Source: Acidobacteriaceae bacterium TAA 166
GTDB taxonomy: Bacteria > Acidobacteriota > Terriglobia > Terriglobales > Acidobacteriaceae
Reading direction: 5' to 3'
NCBI GenBank assembly: GCA_000421065.1
Contig: ATWD01000001.1
Coordinates: forward strand, 310,001 to 374,000
DNA: 64,000 nucleotides
Shown here piece after piece: positions 55,465 to 64,000 of this stretch (its first letter is position 1; the number at the start of each line of letters is the position of its first letter). The notes under the pieces were generated by a model. That model was not told the DNA's origin. It searched no databases and saw nothing but the letters and a program-made list of their open reading frames with translations. Position numbers and translations under genes: made by a program.

Positions 55465-56355
55465 TCAGGGGTGCGGCTGCATCCAGCCATGCCGGGTCAT
55501 CCAAGTGGCGAGAAGGCCAGGCCATGCGGAGGGGCCCGGAAGATTTTGCGCGAGCACGACGCCATGAGGACCATGCTCAAAAAGGTGCATCTCGACGGAG
55601 ACATGGTGATCGACGCAGGCCTGGTAAAGGGCAAGGCTGTTCCGGACGGGAACAACGCCGTCGTCAGTGGTGGCGAAGAGGAATACGGGCGGCGTGTCCG
55701 AGGTGACGTGAAGGTCGCTCGAGAGCTGCGTCTCAAGCTCGGGCGTGGCTGCCGGGCCGAGCAGGCTATCATGCGAGCCCTGGTGAAGGAAGCCGGGGCG
55801 CATGGAGATCACAGGATAGGCGAGGATACCAAAGGAGGGACGCGCATCGATGCTGTCGATCTCGTCGCGCGCGGGGAGGAGCGGCTGCCGATACTGAGTG
55901 AGGAGGTAGGAGGCGAGATGTCCGCCTGCGGAGAATCCCCAGACGCCGAGCTTATTCTGGTCGATGCCAAACCTTGCGGCGTTTGATCGCACCAGGCGGA
56001 CAGCCCGTAGGCCATCGAGCATCTCGGCCGGATAGTGATTGGGGGCAACGCGATAGTGGAGCACGAAGGCGGCTACGCCATGCGCCTGCAGCCAGAGCGC
56101 GACGGGCTGACCTTCGGGCGCGGCGAGATAGTGGTAACTTCCGCCGGGAATGACGATGATGCCGGCAGCGCTGGGATTGGCGGCGGGAAGATAAACATCC
56201 AGTAAAGGCTGATCGGCAGAGCTTTGCGAGAGCGGAGCAGGAGCAGGCCACAGCGGAAGGGTGCTCTGCTGCGCGGCGGCCAGGGATGAGGAGAAGCCGA
56301 TGCAGCCGACGGCGAGGAGGAGCCGGCTAAGGATTTTCGGAGAGCGTGCGTTCAC
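55465..56355 (-). CDS. Secreted alpha/beta hydrolase (carbohydrate acetyl-esterase-like)
   Basis: A 296-residue hydrolase with a Sec signal (LLLAVGCIGFSSSLAAAQQ). The oxyanion segment is GIIVIPGGSYHYLAAPEGQP, the nucleophile elbow KLGVWGFSAGGHLASYL (G-F-S-A-G), the Asp region FLFATTDDGVVP, and the His LFEHGPHGVVLA. This BD-FAE/acetyl-xylan-esterase-like layout fits removal of acetyl groups from glycans. It lies 45 bases downstream of the GH27 gene, so it is probably co-transcribed with the glycosidases. Confidence 0.85.
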   Translation of the reverse strand: MNARSPKILSRLLLAVGCIGFSSSLAAAQQSTLPLWPAPAPLSQSSADQPLLDVYLPAANPSAAGIIVIPGGSYHYLAAPEGQPVALWLQAHGVAAFVLHYRVAPNHYPAEMLDGLRAVRLVRSNAARFGIDQNKLGVWGFSAGGHLASYLLTQYRQPLLPARDEIDSIDARPSFGILAYPVISMRPGFLHQGSHDSLLGPAATPELETQLSSDLHVTSDTPPVFLFATTDDGVVPVRNSLALYQACVDHHVSVEMHLFEHGPHGVVLAQNLPGPSAWPGLLATWMTRHGWMQPHP

Positions 56356-56400
56356 TGCATTTGCCTTTCATGTTCGGCTTGCATGATGATGCGTTCTGTT

Positions 56401-57576
56401 CTAACGGGAGACGAGAAGCAGGACGACACCATGCTTGGGAATCACCGGATCGATCGTCTCCCTGTAGGGAAGGTCGGCACCCGCCCAGACGTTGCGGATG
56501 TGCGCGGTGGACGGAACCCCCAGCTGGCGAAGATCAACATGCATGGCGTGAGCAAGCTCGCTGCGGTTGAAGAGTGCTATGGCGATGCGATTGTGAGCCA
56601 TGGGCTTGGTCCAGATCTCGTAAGGTCCGAGCGCGGAGACGCGATCTCCCTGCCTGCCAAGGCTATCCTGATCGATGGCAATCACGTCTTTGTCTTTGAG
56701 AATAGCGAGGTGCTCGGGCTTCATGTGACTAAGATCGTTGCCGGCAAGCAGCGGCGCGGCAAGGATAGCCCAGAGGCTCATGTGGGTGCGGTACTCATCG
56801 AGCGTCATACCGCCGTTGCCAACTTCGAGCATGTCAGGATCGTTCCAATGGCCAGGGCCAGCGTAGCGGGAGAGACCGGCCTGCGAAAATCCAATAAGAG
56901 CCATGCGATCGTACTTGTCGCTGATGTCCCCGGTCGTGCGCCAGAGATTGCCTCCGAGCTCAGGTCCCCACTCCCAGACGTTGCTCATGCCGTACTGGCA
57001 GAGGCTGAAGACGATGGGGCGGCCGGTGGCGACGAGGGCATCATGCATCTTGCGATACGCCTTCTGCTGCAGAGCGAAGGCCGCCGGAGCAGCCTGGTCG
57101 CCCTTCCCTGCTTTGGTGAGCATGTCTCCAAAGCTGCAGAGATCGTACTTGAGATAATCGATTCCCCACGCGGCATAGGTTTTAGCATCCTGAGCCTCGT
57201 GACCATAACTGCCCTCGAACTTGGCACAGGTTTTAGGGCCGGGCGAGGAGTAGATGCCAAGCTTGAGGCCATGGGCATGAACATAGTCCGCGAGGGCCTT
57301 CATGTCAGGAAAGCGCTCATTGCTTTGGATGGTGCCGTCGGCGCGGCGTGTGCCCTGCCAGCCGTCATCAATGTTGACGTAGACGTACCCGGCGTCGCGC
57401 ATACCGTTGGCAACCATCGCGTGGGCTGCGGCGCGCACGTCAGCGTCGGTGACGTGCTGATAGAAGTGATTCCAGCTGTTCCAGCCCATCGGTGGCGTGG
57501 GAGCGAGAGTGGTTTGGGCGATAGCGGCGGAGGCAAGAAGTGGAATAAGGGCAAGGCACTTGCGCAGCAGGCGCAT
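56401..57576 (-). CDS. GH27 alpha-galactosidase, secreted
   Basis: A 391-residue glycoside hydrolase with a Sec signal (CLALIPLLASAAIAQ). GH27 hallmarks are PTPPMGWNSWNHF, YVYVNIDDGWQGTRRADG, the nucleophile Asp145 in YLKYDLC, the acid/base Asp217 in LWRTTGDISDKY, and GPGHWNDPDMLEVG. The C-terminal beta-sandwich ends VVLLLVSR. It removes terminal alpha-galactose, for instance from galactomannan. It lies between GH2 (126 bases) and the esterase (45 bases). Confidence 0.92.
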   Translation of the reverse strand: MRLLRKCLALIPLLASAAIAQTTLAPTPPMGWNSWNHFYQHVTDADVRAAAHAMVANGMRDAGYVYVNIDDGWQGTRRADGTIQSNERFPDMKALADYVHAHGLKLGIYSSPGPKTCAKFEGSYGHEAQDAKTYAAWGIDYLKYDLCSFGDMLTKAGKGDQAAPAAFALQQKAYRKMHDALVATGRPIVFSLCQYGMSNVWEWGPELGGNLWRTTGDISDKYDRMALIGFSQAGLSRYAGPGHWNDPDMLEVGNGGMTLDEYRTHMSLWAILAAPLLAGNDLSHMKPEHLAILKDKDVIAIDQDSLGRQGDRVSALGPYEIWTKPMAHNRIAIALFNRSELAHAMHVDLRQLGVPSTAHIRNVWAGADLPYRETIDPVIPKHGVVLLLVSR

Positions 57577-57702
57577 GAAGAAAATCTCCTGAATGGTTAT
57601 CGTTGGTCTGAGAACAGGCGGACGGCCTGGGCATTCGCTCCGTTGAAAAAGCTATATCGATGTTGCGGCGCGAGAGAGAAATCGTTGGCAGTCCCCCTTG
57701 CC

Positions 57703-60024
57703 CTATGCAAGCTCCGGTGCGGCAGAGATGAGGTTAAGAGTGATCTGTTGCGAGCCGAGGCGAGGGTGCTTCGCCTTGAGGGTGACCGTGCCGGGGCGCT
57801 GCTGGGCGCGGACCCAGACAGCACCGACGCCGCCGACGAGCGCGAACGGATTGTCTCCAATCAGCTGTGCAGGACCGGTGAGCTCAAATTGGATAGGGTC
57901 GTTAGCGATGGGGCGGATGCGGCCATATTCATCGGTAACGCGGAAGACGATGCGAGTGGTGTCCGCTCCGTCGGCGATCAGTTCGCGATCATCGGCGAGA
58001 AGCTCGAAGCGGCGATCGACGCCGTGACCGGAGAAGGTCTTCGATATAACCTGCCTGCCCCGCAGAAAGCCGTCGATGCGAAGATCTCCCCAGTTGCGAA
58101 TGGAGTTTTTATCGAGCGAAACGGAGAAGGGAGCATAGCGGAGGTGAGGAAACTGCTTGCGGTCAGGATCGGCTTCGGCGATCTGCTGAAAGCCTTTGCC
58201 GCTATTGAGAAAGAGCTTGACATGATCGCAGTTGGAGCAGATGAGAGCGACCGTGAAGCCGGTGTCTTCGTCATTGCGGGCCCAGTGGAATGCGGGCTCG
58301 AGAACGATCTCTTCTTCAGGATCGCACTGCGATCTGTAGAAACCGGCGGCAGGTTTGGGAAGACGGAAGATATCGGACACGCCGTGATAGCAGATACGAT
58401 CGCCACTGCCGAAGTTAAAGTGGGTGTTGTAGTCGAAGGCGCACCAGCCGATGCCCCCGGAAAACCTCGCGTCGGAGGCGATCTGATCGTGAATGCGGGC
58501 GTGGCGAAGAGTGTGCTCCCGCTGGCGCGCGGAGTTGTCGGTGGAACGCGTGGGAAAGGTATGGCCGACGAACTCGGTGTTGAGATAGAGCGGTGCGACG
58601 GGAGGGTGTAGCGGAAAACCAAAGTCGTTGTTGGTGTACACGTCTTCGAGCAGCTCGGAGTTGAGGTTGGAGCGAATGCCTCCCGTCTGGCGGGTCTTGT
58701 CCAGAGCGTGGGCGGCAGCATTAGTGCGCGTGTAGAAGTCATGATCGTCTTTGGACTCGTTAATTCGCACCCCCCAGAGAATGATGGAGGGATGATTCCA
58801 ATCGCGCCGGATCATGCGGGATACATTGTCGACGGCGATATCCTGCCACGCCTGGTCTCCTATGTGCTGCCATCCGGTAATCTCTTCCAGCACGAGCAGG
58901 CCAAGCTCATCGCACGCATCGAGGAAGTGGCGCGACTGCGGATAATGCGAGGTGCGGACGATGTTGCATTTAAGCTCGTGGCGGAGAATGTAAGCATCAC
59001 GGCGCTGCACACGCGCCGGCATAGTTTGGCCGACAAAAGGGAAGGTCTGATGACGGTCGAGCCCGCGCAGCTTGACGATGCGTCCGTTGAGCGAGAAGCC
59101 CTGCGGCGTAAAGCGAGCCTCCCGAAAACCGATCCGACGCATGTCTTGATCGAAGACCTCTCCCTTGCGCAGCAGGCGCGCGTGGACCTCGTAAAGCTTT
59201 GGAGTGTGGAGGTCCCATAGCTCGATGCCGGTGAGGCGGTCGAAGCGCAGGGTCTGCGAGGGCATGCCAGATTCCACAGTGTGGAGGGAGAGCGGCGCGG
59301 TCTCCTTCGCGAGGACCTTGTCGCCATCGCGCAGCTCGGCTTCGAGGGTAATGGCGTCATCGGAGACGGCGTGTTCGAAGAAGCACTCGACCTCCAGCGC
59401 GGGCGCGGAAGAGAGCGGCTCGATAGCGCGGGCGAAGATGTTTTCAAGGAAGAGCTCGGAGACGATGCTCAGGCTAACCTCGCGATAGATGCCGCCGAAG
59501 GTCATGTAATCGACCTCATAGCCGAAGGGCGGAATGTCTTTGCGCTCGGTAGAGTCAAGGTGGACAGCGAGAATGTTGGGCCCGTCCCAGCGCAGGTGCG
59601 GCGTGAGCTCGAAGGAGAAGGGAGTATAGCCGCCCTTGTATTCTCCCAGTAAGTGACCGTTGATCCAGACGGTACTGGCAGTCATGGCCCCTTCGAAGTC
59701 GACGAAGACACGCTTGTCTCGCGCTGAAGCGGACAGACGGAAGTGCCGGCGGTAGGTAGAGATGAACTCGTAGTCGGCGTCGTCGAAGCTATGCCAGGGA
59801 AAGAGTTTGTTGGTGTGGGGAAGGACGACTGAGGTGAAGGCGCGGTCGTCGAAGTCCGGGCCTGTATCGCCGGGCGTGATGGAGGGATGGAAGAGCCAGC
59901 CGCGATTGATGAAGATGCGTCGCGGCAGAGAGGAAGGTGCGGGAAACTGCGTGTAGGCTGTGGGACCGATGAGCGAGGCTCCGGCAGCAAGGCTGGAAGA
60001 CTTAAGGAAGGCTCTGCGATTCAT
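57703..60024 (-). CDS. GH2-family glycosidase, Tat-type signal
   Basis: A 773-residue protein starting MNRRAFLKSSSLAAGASLIG, a Tat signal. Domains follow the GH2 order: sugar-binding jelly roll (35-190, TVWINGHLLGEYKGGYTPFS), immunoglobulin-like (195-305), TIM barrel (305-600) and a C-terminal Ig-like part. The catalytic residues are the acid/base Glu423 in LWGVRINES and the nucleophile Glu484 in YLNTEFVGH. Family members are beta-galactosidases, -mannosidases or -glucuronidases; which applies is open. It overlaps the GH92 stop by 4 bases (ATGA), so it is translationally coupled. Confidence 0.9.
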   Translation of the reverse strand: MNRRAFLKSSSLAAGASLIGPTAYTQFPAPSSLPRRIFINRGWLFHPSITPGDTGPDFDDRAFTSVVLPHTNKLFPWHSFDDADYEFISTYRRHFRLSASARDKRVFVDFEGAMTASTVWINGHLLGEYKGGYTPFSFELTPHLRWDGPNILAVHLDSTERKDIPPFGYEVDYMTFGGIYREVSLSIVSELFLENIFARAIEPLSSAPALEVECFFEHAVSDDAITLEAELRDGDKVLAKETAPLSLHTVESGMPSQTLRFDRLTGIELWDLHTPKLYEVHARLLRKGEVFDQDMRRIGFREARFTPQGFSLNGRIVKLRGLDRHQTFPFVGQTMPARVQRRDAYILRHELKCNIVRTSHYPQSRHFLDACDELGLLVLEEITGWQHIGDQAWQDIAVDNVSRMIRRDWNHPSIILWGVRINESKDDHDFYTRTNAAAHALDKTRQTGGIRSNLNSELLEDVYTNNDFGFPLHPPVAPLYLNTEFVGHTFPTRSTDNSARQREHTLRHARIHDQIASDARFSGGIGWCAFDYNTHFNFGSGDRICYHGVSDIFRLPKPAAGFYRSQCDPEEEIVLEPAFHWARNDEDTGFTVALICSNCDHVKLFLNSGKGFQQIAEADPDRKQFPHLRYAPFSVSLDKNSIRNWGDLRIDGFLRGRQVISKTFSGHGVDRRFELLADDRELIADGADTTRIVFRVTDEYGRIRPIANDPIQFELTGPAQLIGDNPFALVGGVGAVWVRAQQRPGTVTLKAKHPRLGSQQITLNLISAAPELA

Positions 60025-62291
60025 TCTTTATCCTGCTTTACAGGGAAGGCCGCCATGTCAAGCGTGAGCGCGGCTCCGCGAAGGATGTCCTTGTGGCTGA
60101 ATCTCCAATCCGGCTGAGCGTGGCCGTCAAGATGGACTGAGCGAACGTAGACGTTCTCGCCAGAGTTGCCTCGCGCTTCGATCGTGAAGGTCTTGCCATT
60201 GGTAAGGTGAATGGCGATGCGCGAAAACAGGGGCGAGCCGATGCTGTAATCGAGCGAGCCGGGACAGATAGGATAAAAGCCGAGCGCGCTGAGAACGTAC
60301 CAGGCAGACATCTGGCCTGCGTCATCGTTGCCTGGAAGTCCATCGGGCCCAGGGCCGAACTGCGTGTTCATTAGCTCGCGGACATGCTGCTGCGTCTTCG
60401 CGGGCGCGCCGGCAAAGTTGTAGAGATAGGCGATGGCATGGCTGGGCTCGTTGCCCTGATCGTAGAGATGCTGATCAAAGAGCCCGTCCAGCTTGGCGAC
60501 GAAGGCGGTGGGTCCCCCAGTAGCCTGGATGAGGCCCTCGATGTCCTGGGGAACGAAGAACGTGTACTGCCAAGGATTGGCTTCCGTGACGAAGGTAGCG
60601 TGTTTAGCCGGATCGAAGGGCGTAATCCAGGAGCCGTCTGCGTGGCGGCCACGGACAAAGCGGGTTTCCGGGTCGAGGACGTTGCGCCAGTTCCGCGAGC
60701 GCTGGAGAAGGAGCGCGGCATCGTCGCGGTGTCCGAGAGCGGAGGCGAACTGCGCGGCGACGTAGTCATCGTAGGCGTACTCAAGTGTGCGCGAGACCTG
60801 CTCGCGCTGATGGAAGGCGTCGAGAACCTCATCCTCAAGAGGGATATAACCGTAGCGCAGATAAGAGGTAAGAGCGCGGCGGCCTTTGCCTTCGACGTAC
60901 TCGTCCCGGGGAGGGGTGATGAAAGCGTTCTGGCGCACAAGGCGATAGGCCTCAGGGACGTCGAAGTTACGAATGCCCTTCGCGTACGCGTCGTAGACGA
61001 CCGCGACCGTGTGATCGCCAATCATCTCGGAGGTGTAGCTGTTCCAGGTAGGAAAGACGGGGAGAAAACCACCCTGCTGGCCTTTGTCGACGAGGCTCTG
61101 AATCATATGCCCATCGCGCTGGGGATCGAGGATGGTGAGGAGAGGATGAAGAGAGCGGAAGCTATCCCAGAGCGAGAAGTCGTCGTAGTAGTCGGTGCCT
61201 TCGGGCGCGTGGTGAAGGCGGCCTTCGTTGGCGAAGCCGTTGTAGGTGCCGTCAGCGTCGCTGACGATGCGGGGCGCGAGCGAGGCATGGAAGAGCGCAG
61301 TGTAGAACATCCTCTGCTGCGCCGGTGTTCCTCCCTCGATCTCGATACGGCTGAGGTAATCACGCCACGCGGCTTCGGTGTGCGCTCGAATATTCTCGAA
61401 GTTCCAGCCGGGCTCTTCGGCGGAGAGATTGCGCTCCGCTTCGGCAAGGCTGGTGAACGATGTGCCGATGCGGACCAGCATCCGCTGAGGTGCGTTAGGC
61501 GAGAGCGTGATGTAGGCACCAATGCGATCGCAGCCGGAGCCTTTCTGTTGCGCGCGCTTCGCTGGAGTGGCGTTGCACCACGTGCCGAAGCCGGCGATCG
61601 GCTGATCGATCTTGACGACGAAGTAGCCGCTGAACCCAGCAGGCTTGCCCGCTCCCTGATAGATGCGGACGACGGGGTTGTAGCCGATGATCTCGCCTCT
61701 CTCAGGGTGCACTTCGATGAAGCCCTGGTTGGGGCGAACATTGGGTTCGATGAGAAGATGCCGCGCGCCCGACGAGGGAAAGGTGATGCGCATGATGCCG
61801 GCGCGGGTAGTGCCGGTAAGCTCCACCTTGAGGTGATAGTTGTCGAGATCGACAGAGTAGAAGGCAGGGGACATCACCTCGGAGGCGTGCTCGAAGCGCG
61901 AGGCGCGCTCATCGGGCGCGACCTTGAGCTCTCCCGTCGTTGGCATCAGGGTGACGCTGCCGTAGTCCTGGGTGCAGCTTCCGCTCAGCCAGTGGCTGCC
62001 GCGGAAGCCGGTGATCTTCGTGTCGTTGTAGTAGTAGGGAGAGACGCACTTGGCCTCCGTGCTGCGCGTCTCCGGCGTCCATCCGGCCATGCCGAACGGA
62101 ACGCCGACGACGGGATAGGTCTGGCCATCATGCGATGTGCCGATGCGGGGATCGATCAGTCGAAGCGGGTCTAAGGAGCGGCGCTGTGCGATGCATGGGA
62201 CGGCGATGAGACATGCCGCAATAACAGCTGCGAGGCTCCAGAAGACTCCTCCAGCCGTGCGGTTCGGTTCTTTGCTGACCTGCCTGTTCAA
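60021..62291 (-). CDS. GH92-family alpha-mannosidase, secreted
   Basis: A 756-residue protein with a Sec signal (LAAVIAACLIAVPCIAQ). GH92 landmarks are LIDPRIGTSHDGQTYPVVGV, GFRGSHWLSGS, the long helical (alpha/alpha)6 part, QGNEPSHAIAYLYNFAGAP, and the Asp pair in GLPGNDDAGQMSAWYVLSAL. GH92 enzymes are calcium-dependent exo-alpha-mannosidases (often alpha-1,2). It is 91 bases downstream of the receptor and overlaps the GH2 start. Together with GH27 and GH2 it suggests breakdown of a mannose/galactose-containing glycan. Confidence 0.93.
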   Translation of the reverse strand: MNRQVSKEPNRTAGGVFWSLAAVIAACLIAVPCIAQRRSLDPLRLIDPRIGTSHDGQTYPVVGVPFGMAGWTPETRSTEAKCVSPYYYNDTKITGFRGSHWLSGSCTQDYGSVTLMPTTGELKVAPDERASRFEHASEVMSPAFYSVDLDNYHLKVELTGTTRAGIMRITFPSSGARHLLIEPNVRPNQGFIEVHPERGEIIGYNPVVRIYQGAGKPAGFSGYFVVKIDQPIAGFGTWCNATPAKRAQQKGSGCDRIGAYITLSPNAPQRMLVRIGTSFTSLAEAERNLSAEEPGWNFENIRAHTEAAWRDYLSRIEIEGGTPAQQRMFYTALFHASLAPRIVSDADGTYNGFANEGRLHHAPEGTDYYDDFSLWDSFRSLHPLLTILDPQRDGHMIQSLVDKGQQGGFLPVFPTWNSYTSEMIGDHTVAVVYDAYAKGIRNFDVPEAYRLVRQNAFITPPRDEYVEGKGRRALTSYLRYGYIPLEDEVLDAFHQREQVSRTLEYAYDDYVAAQFASALGHRDDAALLLQRSRNWRNVLDPETRFVRGRHADGSWITPFDPAKHATFVTEANPWQYTFFVPQDIEGLIQATGGPTAFVAKLDGLFDQHLYDQGNEPSHAIAYLYNFAGAPAKTQQHVRELMNTQFGPGPDGLPGNDDAGQMSAWYVLSALGFYPICPGSLDYSIGSPLFSRIAIHLTNGKTFTIEARGNSGENVYVRSVHLDGHAQPDWRFSHKDILRGAALTLDMAAFPVKQDKE

Positions 62292-62382
62292 TCCGGAGCT
62301 TCCTCACAATGCGCTCTGACCGCCGGCTCTCACAAGGGAGAGCGGCCAGAGCGGAGATGGCAATGATTGCCGCGACAACAGT

Positions 62383-64000
62383 TTAGAAGGTGAACTCTCC
62401 TCCGACGAGAATGACGCGGGACATACCGGCGGTCTGCGATTGGTTGAACTGGCCAAAGCTCGCGGTCGCAACCGGCGTAACCGTTCCAGTCACATTAGAG
62501 ACTGTGTTGGAGCTCATCAGAGCGTGATTCACGCCGTAGTAGACAGGATGGTTGAATGCGTTAATGAAGTTGCCGGTTACCTTGAGATCATAGCGCTCGC
62601 CGATCTTGAATCCCTTTCTGAACTGCATATCGAACATGGCCTCTCGCGGGGAGCGCGCATTTGCGAGAAGGCGAGGCGCATTGCCCAGCTGCGGGTTATT
62701 GAGCGAGCCCGGAACCGCGAACGCCGCAGGATTGAGGTACGGAACAAAGTTCGGATTGAGCGCATTCTTCTTCCAGTTCTTATTGATCAAAGGAACGCCC
62801 GGAACTATATTAGGCCGCAGCATATAGCCAGTCGGCAAGGCGTTTGCCGTGCAGTAGCGATTGACTCCAGTGGCGGTGCAGCCGTTCGTTCCCGCCGGCG
62901 TAACCGAGACGAAGTATCCCACCGTGCCGAGGGTAATCGCGTTCGGAAGGCCATCCGCATAGGTTGCGATGCCCGAGGTGGAGATGTTGCCGATCAGGTT
63001 GTCGAGGATGTGATTGTGCAGATTGAATCTCTGACCGGTGCCAATGGGAAGATCGTAGGTATAGCCGAGCTTGAGGCGGCTGGCCTGATCGAAGCTGGCA
63101 ACCGACCACTCCGAGTTGGAATTGGTCGGATTTTGCGGAAGGACATAGCCGAAGCCGCCGCCGTTGGCCCCGGTGTTGGTGTCGGGAACGTTGTCCAGAG
63201 TCTTCGACCAGGTATAGTTGGCGAGCACCGAAAGACCGGCGCCGAAGCGTTGATTCACGCTGAGATAGAGCCCGTTGTACTCCATCGTTCCGCCGCGAGG
63301 ATAGATTTCGTTGATCGACTGGTTGAAGAAGTTCTGGTAGGGGTTGAGAAGCTGAAGGCCGGTCTCGGAGACAAGCGCACCGTTCTGGGTGATGCCCCAG
63401 GGATTAGGATTGGAGGCGCCAAGGTTCTGGTGCGTCTGGATGGCATTGGTGATGGTACTGAGTGAGGGAACGTTGAGCGCGCTGGCATAGCCTCCGCCGC
63501 CAAACGCCCCCATCAGGTGGGTCCCCTTAGCCCCGTTGTAAGTGGCCTGAAGAACAGTATGGATCGCGGGCTGATACTGAAGCGTCAGATTCCAGAATTG
63601 CGTGTAAGGAACCGCCTTGCTCTGGTTGACATAGACCGGAGCGAGACCCGTGGAGTAGAGGATAGGTCCGCGGTTCCCATTGAGCGAAGTGTAGGCAGAG
63701 GTAAGCGGGCCGACTGGATTCGTAATGTAGTTGACGGTGGAGTTGGCGACAACGCCGCCGGTCTGGTTGCCCACTGCCTGTGAAGACACATTGAAGTTAG
63801 GATCGGGAGTGTTCTCGTAACCGGTAAGCGGAAGGCGCTGGAGCGTATACGCCGCGCGCACGGTGGTCTTCGGCGTGGGAGCGTAGGAGAAGCCAATGCG
63901 AGGCTCGAAGCCCATGTAGTTGATGGGCCACAGAGACCTGGGATTGCCGCAAGCTCCGGAGAAGCAGAAGGCGGTTGAGGTGGCGAAGCCGTTCAGGTTG
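62383..64000 (-). CDS. Oar-type TonB-dependent receptor (partial, runs off right edge)
   Basis: C-terminal ~538 residues of an outer-membrane receptor; the frame is open to base 64000, where it reads NLNGFATSTAFCFSGACGNP. Barrel features are GFEPRIGFSYAPTPKTTVRA, YNGLYLSVNQRFGAGLSVLA, NYTWSKTLDNVPDTNTG and the terminal strand RVILVGGEFTF with the final aromatic. It is first in the minus-strand glycan locus and presumably takes up or binds the oligosaccharides released by GH92/GH2/GH27. The signal, regulatory-like domain and plug lie outside the window. Confidence 0.9.
   Translation of the reverse strand, partial: NLNGFATSTAFCFSGACGNPRSLWPINYMGFEPRIGFSYAPTPKTTVRAAYTLQRLPLTGYENTPDPNFNVSSQAVGNQTGGVVANSTVNYITNPVGPLTSAYTSLNGNRGPILYSTGLAPVYVNQSKAVPYTQFWNLTLQYQPAIHTVLQATYNGAKGTHLMGAFGGGGYASALNVPSLSTITNAIQTHQNLGASNPNPWGITQNGALVSETGLQLLNPYQNFFNQSINEIYPRGGTMEYNGLYLSVNQRFGAGLSVLANYTWSKTLDNVPDTNTGANGGGFGYVLPQNPTNSNSEWSVASFDQASRLKLGYTYDLPIGTGQRFNLHNHILDNLIGNISTSGIATYADGLPNAITLGTVGYFVSVTPAGTNGCTATGVNRYCTANALPTGYMLRPNIVPGVPLINKNWKKNALNPNFVPYLNPAAFAVPGSLNNPQLGNAPRLLANARSPREAMFDMQFRKGFKIGERYDLKVTGNFINAFNHPVYYGVNHALMSSNTVSNVTGTVTPVATASFGQFNQSQTAGMSRVILVGGEFTF

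Noticed and set aside
56383-58611. 742-codon plus-strand open frame
   Set aside because: Antisense to GH27 and GH2 genes whose catalytic motifs are intact; the antisense frame has no recognisable domain and arises from high-GC codon bias.
60384-62174. 596-codon plus-strand open frame
   Set aside because: Antisense to the GH92 gene; Val/Arg/Asp-rich without motifs, a typical shadow frame.
62440-63465. 341-codon plus-strand frame
   Set aside because: Antisense to the C-terminal barrel of the right-edge receptor.

Overview
This window looks like chromosomal DNA of an acidobacterium, most likely class Terriglobia (Terriglobus/Granulicella/Edaphobacter type). This is inferred from gene content. 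There are four large Oar-type TonB-dependent receptors with an N-terminal carboxypeptidase-regulatory-like domain, plus the broken end of a fifth. Several secreted enzymes carry lipobox, Tat or Sec signals. A relic of the FtsX/MacB-type permease family that is abundant in Acidobacteria is present, as are two copies of a membrane-anchored winged-helix regulator. No rRNA genes, CRISPR arrays or intact tRNA genes were found.

Layout. 1-5.4 kb: a minus-strand metal efflux operon, small Cys-rich protein - CzcC - CzcB - CzcA, with CzcA running off the left edge. 5.5-7.9 kb: a scar where IS3-family fragments have cut an ABC-type permease, followed by a broken aldehyde dehydrogenase. 7.9-19.1 kb (locus A): a PHP metallohydrolase, a tannase/feruloyl-esterase-like enzyme and a membrane-bound winged-helix regulator on the minus strand, divergent from a plus-strand set of TonB receptor, GDPD-like phosphodiesterase and carboxylesterase. 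19.1-23.1 kb: a decayed stretch (DUF3606 and SnoaL-type pseudogenes, IS remnants) holding two adjacent intact unknown genes, one nuclease-like and one with a Cys-His-Asn motif. 23.1-30.6 kb (locus B, minus): a polypeptide fusing sigma-factor, zinc-finger and membrane segments, then a TonB receptor, then a second GDPD-like enzyme. 30.8-41.0 kb (locus C, minus): a second winged-helix membrane regulator, a TonB receptor, a nucleotide pyrophosphatase/phosphodiesterase-like enzyme, and two TIM-barrel isomerases flanking a Gfo/Idh/MocA oxidoreductase.

41.3-52.8 kb is an accessory, eroding zone. It has one complete IS3-family element (IS407-like), a degenerate tRNA-Cys-like sequence, two XRE regulators, an Xre-RES toxin-antitoxin pair with an interleaved palindromic operator, an AbrB-PIN pair, an AbiE-like regulator with a broken nucleotidyltransferase partner, and many frameshifted genes (TlpA-like thioredoxin, alpha/beta hydrolase, TonB-like transducer, PIN, receptor C-terminus). 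53.2-64.0 kb is a minus-strand carbohydrate-utilisation locus: TonB receptor (open at the right edge), GH92 mannosidase, GH2 enzyme, GH27 alpha-galactosidase, esterase and a beta-propeller protein.

A recurring design is visible. Each complete receptor locus (A, B, C) has an outer-membrane receptor, secreted hydrolases for its presumed ligand, and a nearby large single-polypeptide regulator that joins a DNA-binding or sigma-like domain to a transmembrane helix and an extracytoplasmic domain. The most unusual features are two GDPD-like enzymes whose barrel appears circularly permuted, the sigma/zinc-finger/membrane fusion, and an IS-internal hairpin whose arms covary between copies.
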